From Candidatus Parabeggiatoa sp. nov. 2 (lineage in GTDB: Bacteria; Pseudomonadota; Gammaproteobacteria; Beggiatoales; Beggiatoaceae): DNA of 33,687 nucleotides. The notes below the pieces were generated by a model. It ran no database searches and had not been told where the DNA came from. It saw only the letters and a program-made list of their open reading frames with translations. Of the stretch, positions 16,175 to 24,170 are shown piece by piece. A program made the translations under genes and the position numbers. How positions within the stretch are numbered: position 1 is the first letter of the stretch; the number at the start of each line of letters is the position of its first letter. The stretch lies in contig NBMI01000123.1 in NCBI GenBank assembly GCA_002085445.1, positions 1 to 33,687 on the forward strand, in the 5' to 3' direction.

Positions 16175-16892
16175 TCGTTAGCCCCTTGGTACAATGGTTT
16201 AAGCTTTGCGTTCCTTAATAGAGGTTGCGGGATTATAATGATTAATCAATAAAATACAAGTTTTAACCCAATGTGCCATTTTTTTTAACAAGTCCAAACC
16301 TAAGGCACCGCATTTTAAAATTGAAAAAGGCCAATAGATTACAACATAAGTGTTGAATTTTTAACCTCAGGCCCTTCGTCATTTTCACGGATTTTTCGTT
16401 ACGTTCCGTATATGTAAGTTTTACTGTTTTGTTCATTCGTTCCGAATGTCTGAAACATTGACAAGTTATTTTTTATAGCTCCTAAAATGTTTGGGCGGAA
16501 TATTTTGCCAAGATAAGAGAAAGTTATACTTTGCACGGTTAAAAACTAGACTTGATCTCGCTTCGCTCTTCCGTCAGTTTGAGTATAGTCAAGCTTAAAA
16601 TTAGAACAATGGGCGTTTTGATACGTTGTGATACCTCGCTGGAGATGTATCGATGTGCTTTATTAGCTGGTTTGCTTAATTTTATTCTCTAATGTATATT
16701 TTAATATAAATAGGTTGGCGATATCAAAAGGCTTGGTTATGCAAATGAAAATTTCAAAATGAACCGGTTAGTTTGTCACTCATTTTAGAAATCATTCAAT
16801 CACTTAACTAAGCATTTTGCTTTTCACAATTTTAAAGTACGTTCCGTATCGTTTTATTTAACTAGATAACTGATAACTGATAGATAATGGGG
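16175..16892. other. Intergenic, AT-rich, dispersed CGGATT...ACGTTCCGTAT motif
   Basis: No gene seen. TTTTCACGGATTTTTCGTTA and then CGTTCCGTATATG occur at about 16381-16416, and AAAGTACGTTCCGTATCG at about 16833. The same element is near 9536-9563 and, inverted, at about 22154-22185. TAACTGA appears twice in tandem at 16868-16881, just before the CRISPR remnant. The region would contain the promoter of the module B operon on the minus strand, but I cannot pick -35/-10 boxes with confidence. Confidence 0.5.
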
Positions 16893-17112
16893 CATTTCAA
16901 CCGCCTACATTGGCTGCCTTTGAAAAACAAAAACACGAGCAATAGAGCGATGTTGTGTCTCAATGGCCGACATTGGCGCACAGCTAAAAAACCAAAATAC
17001 AATCTGGACGTTCACTTGTTTCAATGGCCGACATTGGCACACACCGTTTTTCATTTAGATGTGGCTATCGGTAAGAATGGGTGTCTCAACCGCAGGCATT
17101 GACGCACATCGA
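16893..17112 (-). CRISPR. Decayed CRISPR remnant: four degenerate repeats, three spacers
   Basis: Four related units of about 27 bp have their TCAA/CAAC cores near 16898, 16961, 17022 and 17087, a spacing of 63, 61 and 65 bp. Plus-strand cores are TCAACCGCCTACATTGGC, TCAATGGCCGACATTGGC (twice) and TCAACCGCAGGCATTGACGC. Read on the minus strand the better copies give GCCAATGTCGGCCATTGAAA or GAGAC. The third unit thus ends in ATTGAAAC, the classic 8-nt handle of type III crRNAs, with a CAATG...CATTG stem before it. The three intervening sequences are unrelated to each other and about 34-38 bp long. The outer two repeats have diverged most. It lies between the cas10 of module B and cas6. A decayed minisatellite is the alternative. 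Confidence 0.6.
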
Positions 17113-17217
17113 AAACTCGCTCTTTAAAATATGGTGTATTGTCCTACAAAGCGACACTATTGTGCAACAACATTTTGGTGACATTGGGGTGCAATTAAAA
17201 CGGGGTAGCTGAGTGCA

Positions 17218-17285
17218 AAGCGCTGCTAACGCTTGGCTTTTTTATATTTTATGCCTAAAGACTTTAGCCTAAAAGGCTTTTTTTG
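17218..17285 (+). terminator. Two intrinsic-terminator-like hairpins, plus strand
   Basis: AAGCG-CTGCTAA-CGCTT followed by GGCTTTTTTA lies near 17218-17241. AGCCT-AAA-AGGCT (17266-17278) is followed by six T residues, with a CTAAAG-A-CTTTAG stem just before it. No plus-strand gene precedes them, so they may end an unrecognised small RNA or simply insulate the region. Confidence 0.5.
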
Positions 17286-17420
17286 GCAACGGTTTTTGTA
17301 TTCCCTTGCCGTGATACCCGTGACACGGCCCTTTATCCCCAATCGCTTGCATTATCAGATGCCGGTGTCTGTGAGTTTTTGATTGTGAAAAGTTGCCGCT
17401 TAAATTATGATGCTTAAATT

Positions 17421-17600
17421 TCACTGCAACTCTAGTTGTTCATAAAAATCCGTTGGGCTTCCTTCAGAGTATAGCTTACTGCTCCGTAGTTTGTGATCAC
17501 GGTCTACTTCTCGGTTCACAGTACACCGCCCAGAGGAAAAGGCTTGGTTTTCTTGCCAATCCCCGCCGCTTAAGATTTTTACGGTGGCGAGCCAACCCAT
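17421..17600 (-). CDS. Possible 59-aa small protein, unknown
   Basis: A short frame from ATG at 17600 to TGA at 17421 reads MGWLATVKILSGGDWQENQA, then FSSGRCTVNREVDRDHKLRS and SKLYSEGSPTDFYEQLELQ. A TAG lies in frame three codons upstream of the ATG. Composition is protein-like and the DNA is less AT-rich than its surroundings, with several short stems such as TTGG...CCAA and GTAG...CTAC. It could be a small gene, the tail of a lost mobile-element gene, or a structured RNA. I do not recognise it. Confidence 0.3.
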   Translation of the reverse strand: MGWLATVKILSGGDWQENQAFSSGRCTVNREVDRDHKLRSSKLYSEGSPTDFYEQLELQ

Positions 17601-17689
17601 AGTCCCCTAGGACTCATAAGTACTCCACGAGCTTAATATCCTTGCAGAGCCTGCCGTATTATTTTATATGTAATACTAAAACGGCAAAG

Positions 17690-17934
17690 GATGTCAAGTG
17701 TTTTGTGTACTTTTTGACACAAAAGCGTCTATTTTTTACCACTAGTAATTAACTCCCAAAATATTTATCTGAAAAACTATACTTAGCACGGGAATAAACT
17801 TTTTACACACCCCTTGCATCTCCTGAAAAGAGGGGACTTCAGCAGTATTCACCTCGATAGAGGGGTGTGTGTTTTGAAATGTTTAAGTTGTGACCATCTG
17901 TAGTATATATTAGACTTGTCCGTAAATAAATAAG
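17690..17934. other. Intergenic, no gene seen
   Basis: CTTAGCACGGGAATAA and then CTTTTTACACA at about 17782-17810 recur at about 21568-21597 near pckA, so this is a dispersed repeat. Nothing else is recognised. Confidence 0.45.
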
Positions 17935-18038
17935 AAAGCCAGGGGCGGTGCCCCTGGCTTTAATAATACTTACCGAAGGGGCTAATAGAAAAGCCCCTTT
18001 GGTACGACATTAATATAGCCAGTGTATCTACCTGGAGG
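17935..18038. repeat. About 105-bp dispersed repeat, copy 2 (inverted relative to 14269-14373)
   Basis: Starts with a long perfect stem (AAAGCCAGGGGC, GGTGC loop region, CCCTGGCTTT). Its reverse complement contains GGCTATATTAATGTCG and CTATTAGCCCCTTCGGTAAG, matching the inner part of copy 1. Confidence 0.7.
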
Positions 18039-18745
18039 GAAGAAGGGAAGCTAACAAAACCCTTATTTTCGGACAACTCTATTATTCTAAAATGCGGACG
18101 TGTTCATCTAAAAATAGATTATTATACCCATTCTAAAATAGAAAACGAACATTGGAGTTGAAAACTTGTCTTGTCTTGGATAAAAAATTAGGTTTTTTTT
18201 TGGTGATGCGAATTGAGAATTAAATAGAGTGAGAGTACAACGGATGAAAGGGAATAAACTGATTTTTTGATTCCGGCCGATATCGATGGGTTGAAAGTCA
18301 ATAGAAAGGCTTTGATAAGTACACCACAACCTTTGGTGTTACTGCACTGGTTTATTTTGAGGCCATTATTTTTAGAACTATTTTATTTAAGTAGTCTTTC
18401 GCTATTCGCTATTCGCTATTCGCTATTCGCTATTCGCTATTCGCATTTTTATGATTGTAATGGATTTTGGGGATAGCAAAAATGATGAGGCAAACACGCA
18501 GGTTTGCCCCTACAAGAACCGGTGGAATCATGTAGGGGTTGACCTACGTGTCAACCCTTTTCGATGGGTATCCCCAAAATCCGTTATAACCAGGCATTTT
18601 TGATGAGTTTGGCAATAGCCTATAACTATTTTAGTTAAAAGTTTTTTTTGAGTTTTCGCTATTTAAGTCGCATAGCGAAGTTACTTCGTTTCGCTATTAG
18701 CGAGTAAGCCACTGTTCATTTTCCATTTTTAAGCTCGAAATTCTC
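18039..18745. other. Intergenic region upstream of cas6 with GCTATTC heptamers
   Basis: No gene seen. The AGTACAACGGAT motif occurs near 18234. TTCGCTA is repeated six times plus a partial copy at 18398-18445, another 7-bp tandem repeat. A GGGGATAGC/GGGTATCCCC pair brackets 18470-18580. Confidence 0.6.
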
Positions 18746-19747
18746 ATGTTGAATTACGATCCCCTAACTCATTCTTTTGATTTACCTGTCCAAAAACTTC
18801 TTGTCTACTGCGTAACAGATCGCCCACTGTTTTTGCCCCCGCGCCAAGGCAGTACGCCGGGGACAACTTTGGCCGGTGCTTTTGGTAATGCGCTATGGTC
18901 GGCCGTTTGTCCCTATAATGACACGCCCGCCGGCACTTGTAATTTAATACAACCTCATGATCCGTGTTGTCAAGCCCCTACGGAGTGTGTTGTGCCTTGG
19001 CTGTATAAACCCTATTCCACCGTACACCGTAGAAATTTTGCACGGCCGGTGTTACTACGGGCGGCGGAGTTGGAAGGCGATAAGCCAGTTGATGTGTTCA
19101 CCTTGGAAGTCACGCTCTGGGGACGACATGCGATAGCGGCTCTGGAGGCCGTGACAAAAACATTAAATAAAATGGGACAATTAGGCCTAAACAGCGAAGG
19201 GACACAGGTGCGCTTTGCCATAACCAAAATTGAAACGGCCCCTTGTTTAACCTTGGCTGAGCGGATTGAACGTTTACCGCCGATACAATCCGTCTTATTG
19301 GAATTTCAAACGCCTTTCTTGCATCAGGAAAAAACCAGCGAAGGTAAACGCTATTTTCATACCCGTCCACAATTGCCTATTGTCGGTATTTTGGGCAATG
19401 TCGCTTATAACTTAGTGGCGTGGGATATAGAAGATCGGGAATTCGGCGAACAGTTGGATAATAAAGCGCGACATAGCTTAGCACGGGATGCCAGAGATGT
19501 CGCTTGGGAGGTGGCTGAAGATTTGTTTATCGTGCGGACGCATTTATCGCCGGTAGAAATCGGGGAACGGTATTCGCGTGGTAATCAAAAAACGATGTCA
19601 TTACAAGGATTTATTGGCTTAGCGGAATTGGCGGGGAATTTAAAACCGGCCTTGCCTTGGTTGCTGACGCTGGCGCTGGCGGGCGGTGGGCAAAAACGGG
19701 CGATGGGTTTTGGCACGGTGCAGATGTGGTTTACCAGTTTTCAGTGA
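18746..19747 (+). CDS. cas6: Cas6 crRNA-processing endoribonuclease
   Basis: A 333-residue RAMP of the Cas6 family that processes pre-crRNA in type I/III systems. The N-terminal half contains the cysteine-rich stretch typical of this branch (CNLIQPHDPCCQAPTECVVP) followed by WLYKPYSTVHRRNFARPVLL. The C-terminus carries the glycine-rich loop LALAGGGQKRAMGFGTVQMW (309-328), close to the end as expected. Candidate catalytic histidines exist (for example in TVHRRN) but cannot be assigned. It is on the opposite strand from both type III modules and could serve both. The downstream gene pckA is convergent. The start MLNYDPLTHSFDLP has only a weak ribosome site. The gene looks intact although the adjacent array is nearly gone. 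Confidence 0.9.
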   Translation: MLNYDPLTHSFDLPVQKLLVYCVTDRPLFLPPRQGSTPGTTLAGAFGNALWSAVCPYNDTPAGTCNLIQPHDPCCQAPTECVVPWLYKPYSTVHRRNFARPVLLRAAELEGDKPVDVFTLEVTLWGRHAIAALEAVTKTLNKMGQLGLNSEGTQVRFAITKIETAPCLTLAERIERLPPIQSVLLEFQTPFLHQEKTSEGKRYFHTRPQLPIVGILGNVAYNLVAWDIEDREFGEQLDNKARHSLARDARDVAWEVAEDLFIVRTHLSPVEIGERYSRGNQKTMSLQGFIGLAELAGNLKPALPWLLTLALAGGGQKRAMGFGTVQMWFTSFQ

Positions 19748-19780
19748 TCCGTTTTTCATTGATCAGTTTTAAGGGCCTAA

Positions 19781-19813
19781 AGAAATCCGATTTCTTCAAG
19801 AAATCGGATTTCT
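19781..19813. terminator. Perfect 16-bp hairpin between convergent cas6 and pckA
   Basis: AGAAATCCGATTTCTT, one C, then its exact reverse complement AAGAAATCGGATTTCT. It is symmetric and lies between two converging genes, so it may terminate from both sides, although no long T-run follows. A degenerate copy is at 11995-12032, so it also belongs to a dispersed palindrome family. Confidence 0.65.
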
Positions 19814-19873
19814 CTTATCCTGACTTGATCTGTGATCAATCACTGAAATGATCACTGTTCACTGAAAAACTGA

Positions 19874-21475
19874 TCACTGAGGGCCGGCTGCCAGAATTTC
19901 CGGCGTGGCTTGATCAGCATACTGCTTAAAATTGTCAGCAAACATTTTTGCCAATTTTTTGGCCTGAGCATCATAGTCGGCCGGATTGGACCAAGTGTTG
20001 CGAGTGTTCAAGATTTCATCCGGCACGCCGGGGCAATGTTTTGGCACTTGTAAACCAAAGAAAGGCTCTTTCTCCAATGGCACGTCTTTCAATTTGCCGT
20101 CCAACACCGCATTTATCATTGCCCGGGTGTGAGCAATTTTAATCCGTGCCCCAACGCCGTAGGGGCCGCCGCTCCAACCGGTGTTGATGAGCCATGTATC
20201 GGCGTTGTGGGTGTCGAGTTTTTTCCCTAACAATTGGGCATAGCGTTGTGGGTGCATCGGCATAAATGGTGCGCCGTAACAGGCACTGAAATTGGGTAGC
20301 GGTTCATCGATACCTCTCTCCGTGCCAGCCACTTTGGCGGTGTAACCCGACAAGAAATGGTACATCGCTTGCGCCTTGGTTAATTTAGCAATAGGCGGTA
20401 GTACGCCGAAAGCGTCGGCCGACAAGAAAATAACATTTGTCGGGTGTCCACCCATGCCAGTTCGCGTCGCGTTGGGAATATGGGAAATGGGATAAGAGCC
20501 GCGCGTGTTCTCCGTAAATGTCGCATCCATCAAGTCAACCCGACGGGTTTTGGCATTCATCGGGACATTTTCCAATAAGGTACCGAAACTGCGCGTCGTC
20601 TCGTAAATCTCCGGCTCGGCTTCCGGCGACAGATTTATCAACTTCGCGTAGCAACCGCCCTCGAAGTTAAAAATGCCATCCTCATCCCAACCATGTTCAT
20701 CATCACCAATCAGCGTTTTTGATGAATCGGCCGACAGTGTCGTTTTACCGGTACCGCTCAAGCCAAAAAACAGGGCCGTATTGCCATCGGCCCCGATATT
20801 AGCCGAACAGTGCATCGGTAGCACATCCTTGAGCGGCATCAGGTAATTCATCACGCTGAAAATCGACTTCTTGATTTCGCCGCCATAGCTGGTACCACCG
20901 ATAAGGACTAGTTTTTTGGCAAAATTAACAATGATAAAAGTTTCCGAGTTGGTCCCATCAAGACTCGGACTGGCATGAAATCTCGGAGCATCAATCACCG
21001 TAAATTCTGGGACATGTTTGGTCAATTCTTCCGGCGTGGCTTGAAGGAACATATTGCGGGCAAACAAATTATGCCAAGCAGATTGACTAATGACGCGAAT
21101 CGGCAAACGATGTTTGGGAGAAGACCCCACAAAGCAGTCTTGTACATAGACATCTTGGGCTTGCAGATGCAAATACATGCGGCGATGAAGTGCCTCGAAT
21201 TTCTCCGCTGGATACGGGCGGTTGATTTTGCCCCAGCAAATATCCTTTTCTGTGCTAGGCTCTTGAACGATAAACTTATCGTTAGGCGAGCGACCGGTGT
21301 GATGCCCCGTGCGAACTACCAGTGGGCCAAGGTGGGCCAAAATACCCTCACGGCGCCGAATCACTTGCTCATACAGGGCTGGCGTATTCAAATTCCAGTA
21401 AATCTCGTTCAAATTGGACAGCCCATGATTATCTAGGCCATACTTGCTGTGTTCATCGCTGCGACTATCGCGCAT
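19874..21475 (-). CDS. pckA: Phosphoenolpyruvate carboxykinase (ATP)
   Basis: Converts oxaloacetate and ATP to phosphoenolpyruvate, CO2 and ADP, the entry step of gluconeogenesis, in the cytoplasm. From the ATG at 21475 (MRDSRSDEHSKYGL) the product is 533 residues, the usual length. AGGAG stands just upstream of this ATG, which is why I prefer it to an ATG 24 codons earlier. Diagnostic motifs are RTGHHTGRSPNDKF, LIGGTSYGGEIKKSIFSVMN (PEPCK-specific), the P-loop GLSGTGKTTLS and the kinase-2 motif IGDDEHGWD, all intact. It is a housekeeping gene bordered by repeats on both sides and convergent with cas6. It probably marks the end of the CRISPR island. Confidence 0.98.
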   Translation of the reverse strand: MRDSRSDEHSKYGLDNHGLSNLNEIYWNLNTPALYEQVIRRREGILAHLGPLVVRTGHHTGRSPNDKFIVQEPSTEKDICWGKINRPYPAEKFEALHRRMYLHLQAQDVYVQDCFVGSSPKHRLPIRVISQSAWHNLFARNMFLQATPEELTKHVPEFTVIDAPRFHASPSLDGTNSETFIIVNFAKKLVLIGGTSYGGEIKKSIFSVMNYLMPLKDVLPMHCSANIGADGNTALFFGLSGTGKTTLSADSSKTLIGDDEHGWDEDGIFNFEGGCYAKLINLSPEAEPEIYETTRSFGTLLENVPMNAKTRRVDLMDATFTENTRGSYPISHIPNATRTGMGGHPTNVIFLSADAFGVLPPIAKLTKAQAMYHFLSGYTAKVAGTERGIDEPLPNFSACYGAPFMPMHPQRYAQLLGKKLDTHNADTWLINTGWSGGPYGVGARIKIAHTRAMINAVLDGKLKDVPLEKEPFFGLQVPKHCPGVPDEILNTRNTWSNPADYDAQAKKLAKMFADNFKQYADQATPEILAAGPQ

Positions 21476-22609
21476 ATTTTTCTCCTGTCGTTTGTAAAAC
21501 GTGTACCGCCCATTAATTTTTCTTATTAAAATTGAATGGGTTAGCATTTGTTATGACATTGGTTAGACTTAGCACGGGAATAAGGACTTTTTACACAGCC
21601 TTTGCACGGCGGTGTGAAGTATTATATTTATTCACTGTTTTAATAGTATTTTATGGTATTTAATAGCATTAAATACTATTGGTATCGTTTGAATTAGGTG
21701 ACGAGGAACGAACCAGAGTCTGAGCCGTTCCACGTCAAATAGCATTAAGCTCTTCTCAAAGAGAAGTATCGTTCTCCTTGAGATTGTTAAACCGGGTTTT
21801 TACATTTAGCTTCCGCTACCCTTAATGCTAATTAACGAAGCTCTGAACTGGATCAAACATTCCAAGGTGTGATTCACCGATCTAACTGCGTGCAGATAAA
21901 TCAGCCCTCTGTTAGTTCCATACTATGGAATACCATAGATTAGGTAACTATAATAATTAATATTTATATGAGGGATAAACTCGCTCATTCGGTCATGGTG
22001 GGGCGGTAAATATATCAGAAAAACAGAAACTATCAAATTCACGTTTTAATAAGTGGTTTTCGAGCGTTGTTTTTTATTGGCTAATTGGTAATTGCTAATT
22101 GGTAATTGCGGAGAAAGAACGAACTGTTGGAACGATAATAAACTTTTATCGATGACACAAATATACGGAACGTACTTTAAAACCGTGAAAATGAAAATAC
22201 GAGTGAGCGATTGAATTATTTAGAAAATATTTTTAATTTTTAATTTTTAATTTTTAATTATTCATTGTTAATAACCCCAGCAGGGGTGCGATTCGGAAAA
22301 GGCTTGCCTTGCCAGTCGGGGCGGGTTCGAGCAAAAGTTCACAGAGGTACACGGAGTCACACAGAGGAGGAGTGCTTAGCGAGCCGATCCCGTCGTGATG
22401 CGAGTGTGCGATATCCGTGGCTAGGTGACATATATACCTTACGCGAGGGATATTTGAGTGCGTAAGATAGATTGCTATTTGACATAAGTATCGCCGTGGT
22501 GTAGTGCTTTTTTAAGCAATATACCCCAGGTTTCACCAGTTGCTCTTCATATTCAACCCCTACGGGGTTGGCACGTCTTTAATATCTTTTTTTACCCCAG
22601 GTTTCACCT
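21476..22609. other. Long intergenic region upstream of pckA, repeats only
   Basis: I see no reliable gene. At 22076-22108 TAATTGG/TAATTGC alternates (period 7 and 14). At 22229-22260 TTTTTAA is repeated four times. The ACGGAACGTACTTTAAAA element is at about 22154. Around 21690-21950 is a less AT-rich stretch with short inverted repeats (CTTCTCAAAGAGAAG near 21752) that could be structured, but I recognise no RNA family. A TACGGGGTTG palindrome is near 22560. Confidence 0.5.
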
Positions 22610-22709
22610 CAATGCCATTAAGTTAACAAATAAACGAGAAAGAGCCAAAGCTAAAGTCCCCTAAAGGGGACTGGTAAATTCCGGATTTTTTCATAAGCAC
22701 ACGATATGG
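22610..22709 (+). repeat. 100-bp dispersed repeat, copy 1
   Basis: Nearly identical (one difference seen by eye) to 33566-33665. It contains AGTCCCCTAAAGGGGACT, a perfect palindrome. Its first 18 bases also occur at about 24817. Confidence 0.9.
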
Positions 22710-22834
22710 ATCGTTATCCTTTTTTACTGAGTACCGGGCATTTTTTGTTTGTCATTTCTGACAATCAATGACTTGAATAAATTGTCCGGTACCAAGCCTT
22801 TTTTATTAATAATCCTTGTAGTTGTTGCTGATAA

Positions 22835-22928
22835 ATAGTGGGCCATGTTATCGAATTGATAGCGCTAATTTTATGAGTGGCCCACTAGCGACGCGATGGC
22901 ATGGGTTCCTAACTTGAGGTTATTAATT
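22835..22928 (+). repeat. 94-bp repeat with GTGGGCCA...TGGCCCAC stem, copy 1
   Basis: Matches 23666-23759 with few differences. The first half is a palindromic unit starting GTGGGCCA and ending TGGCCCAC about 48 bp later, followed by a shared non-palindromic tail (TAACTTGAGGTTATTAATT). Confidence 0.9.
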
Positions 22929-23164
22929 GGCCCGTTTGTAGTAGGCGATTTATCGCCTCACGCGCAGTCGTCCAAACTTTGCTCCAGTTTTTGCTCTGAA
23001 AAACGGGAGCAAAGGCAAAAGTTTCCGCTGCGGAAACTTTTGCCGACGTTGGATGTTTTCAAATTGTCGCGCTTCATTATTATACTTTTTGTAGGTGTTT
23101 TGTTGCTATCCTTTGAGTGGTGGGGAGGGCAAACTACGTTTGCCTACCTACATGTCTAAATCAG

Positions 23165-23551
23165 CTAATTTTGATACCACTCAGATGGGATCATTTCAAA
23201 ACCTAATTCTGCGGCCTTACGCCAATATTCCTTGGCTAGGCTCTTATGTGCCGGCATACCCGGCATCCCGGTGCTATAGATAGTTCCAAGGTTGTTATAA
23301 GCGGTGGCTGAAACACGCTCTTTCTTCTCTTCTTGTTTGGCGGCCAAAAGATACCACTCTACTGCCTTAGAACCATCGACAGGTACCCCAAAACCGCATT
23401 GATACATACTGGCAATGTAACACTGGGCCTTGGCATCCCCGGCTTTAGCCAATGGAATTAGGTTCGTGAAAGCCAGAGAAAAATCGTCATTTTGAAAGGC
23501 TTTAATACCGTTTTCCAGCTGTTTGAGTTCATAGTCTCTCATAGCCATCAT
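23165..23551 (-). CDS. Sel1-repeat (SLR) protein
   Basis: A 128-residue protein with two to three Sel1/TPR-like helical repeats: AKAGDAKAQCYIASMYQCGF, GVPVDGSKAVEWYLLAAKQ, and AYNNLGTIYSTGMPGMPAHK followed by LAKEYWRKAAELGFE. The spacing of Ala, Gly and Tyr is typical of SLR proteins, which serve as protein-interaction scaffolds. There is no signal peptide, so it is probably cytoplasmic. Two starts (MMAMRDYEL) are possible. It stands alone between repeat-rich gaps; its partner is unknown. Confidence 0.8.
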   Translation of the reverse strand: MMAMRDYELKQLENGIKAFQNDDFSLAFTNLIPLAKAGDAKAQCYIASMYQCGFGVPVDGSKAVEWYLLAAKQEEKKERVSATAYNNLGTIYSTGMPGMPAHKSLAKEYWRKAAELGFEMIPSEWYQN

Positions 23552-23665
23552 CTAAACTCCGCTATTAGCGGCATGTTGGGTCTATGAATGAGGTATCAAC
23601 CAATCCATTAGCCCCAACGGGAGGGCACTGCTTGTCTTTAGCTTGAATTTTCTCCACCTCTTCCT

Positions 23666-23759
23666 ATAGTGGGCCAGGTTATCGAATTGATAGCGCTAAT
23701 TTTATGAATGGCCCACTAGCGACGCGAATGCATGGCTTCCTAACTTGAGGTTATTAATT
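23666..23759 (+). repeat. 94-bp repeat, copy 2
   Basis: Counterpart of 22835-22928, same orientation; the two copies bracket the Sel1-repeat gene. Confidence 0.9.
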
Positions 23760-23762
23760 CAG

Positions 23763-23805
23763 AATCACACGGATTGCGTTGCGTTCCATCGGCCCACGCT
23801 GGGGT
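23763..23805 (+). repeat. 43-bp dispersed repeat, copy 1
   Basis: CACGGATTGCGTTGCGTTCC followed by RTCGGCCCACGCTRGGGT; the second copy is at 24774-24816. The two bracket the zeta-like toxin module. Similar strings are common dispersed repeats in many bacteria. Confidence 0.85.
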
Positions 23806-23951
23806 GGATATCAGCGGCATTAGTATAAATACCAAAAGTCGTTGTTTCATCAAGTACTCTCCTTTTGGTTGTTGACAAGAAATAACTATAGTGTTAATAA
23901 CTTAAACTTTGGCTTGGAACGGCCAAACCGCCAGTTGGCCGACTCCTATTT

Positions 23952-24170
23952 TTATTCCACCCTCGGCATGTCCCGGTTATTGAACGGATCTTTTTGCGTT
24001 ATTTTGCCATTTGGCAATTCATAATAAAGTTCGCCATTATGAGAATAAACATTGGGTATGCCAAGCCGACGATTTTCTTCCAAAGCTTTACGGACGGCGC
24101 GATTGCCAATACGTTTAAGAACAGTCGCTTGAAGATAGGCTTGAATATCAAGTGGTTGTTGAGTATTCAT
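23952..24170 (-). CDS. Small partner protein of the zeta-like kinase (putative antitoxin)
   Basis: A 72-residue protein: MNTQQPLDIQAYLQATVLKR, then AVRKALEENRRLGIPNVYSH and NGELYYELPNGKI. Its ATG overlaps the stop codon of the kinase gene (ATGA), so the two are translated together. The segment NGELYYELPNGKI looks like a beta-hairpin with the N-terminal half helical. Size and coupling suggest an antitoxin or regulator, but it is downstream of the kinase, whereas epsilon antitoxins lie upstream of zeta. The function is inferred from position only. Confidence 0.65.
   Translation of the reverse strand: MNTQQPLDIQAYLQATVLKRIGNRAVRKALEENRRLGIPNVYSHNGELYYELPNGKITQKDPFNNRDMPRVE

Larger units (their letters stand above)
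23552..23951. other. Intergenic, repeat copies
   Basis: Contains the second 94-bp repeat (23666-23759) and a 43-bp element (23763-23805), described separately. No gene seen. Confidence 0.5.

Noticed and set aside
16887..17102. 71-aa frame across the CRISPR remnant
   Set aside because: Its repeated RLHW/GRHW pattern simply reflects the DNA repeats being read in one frame.
17421..17600. TnpB or group II intron remnant
   Set aside because: No RuvC/zinc-finger or reverse-transcriptase motif, and no intron domain V hairpin could be matched; left as unknown.
22265..22465. 66-aa frame in the repeat region upstream of the Sel1 gene
   Set aside because: Begins in a palindromic repeat, arginine-rich shadow-like composition, no ribosome site and no recognisable domain.
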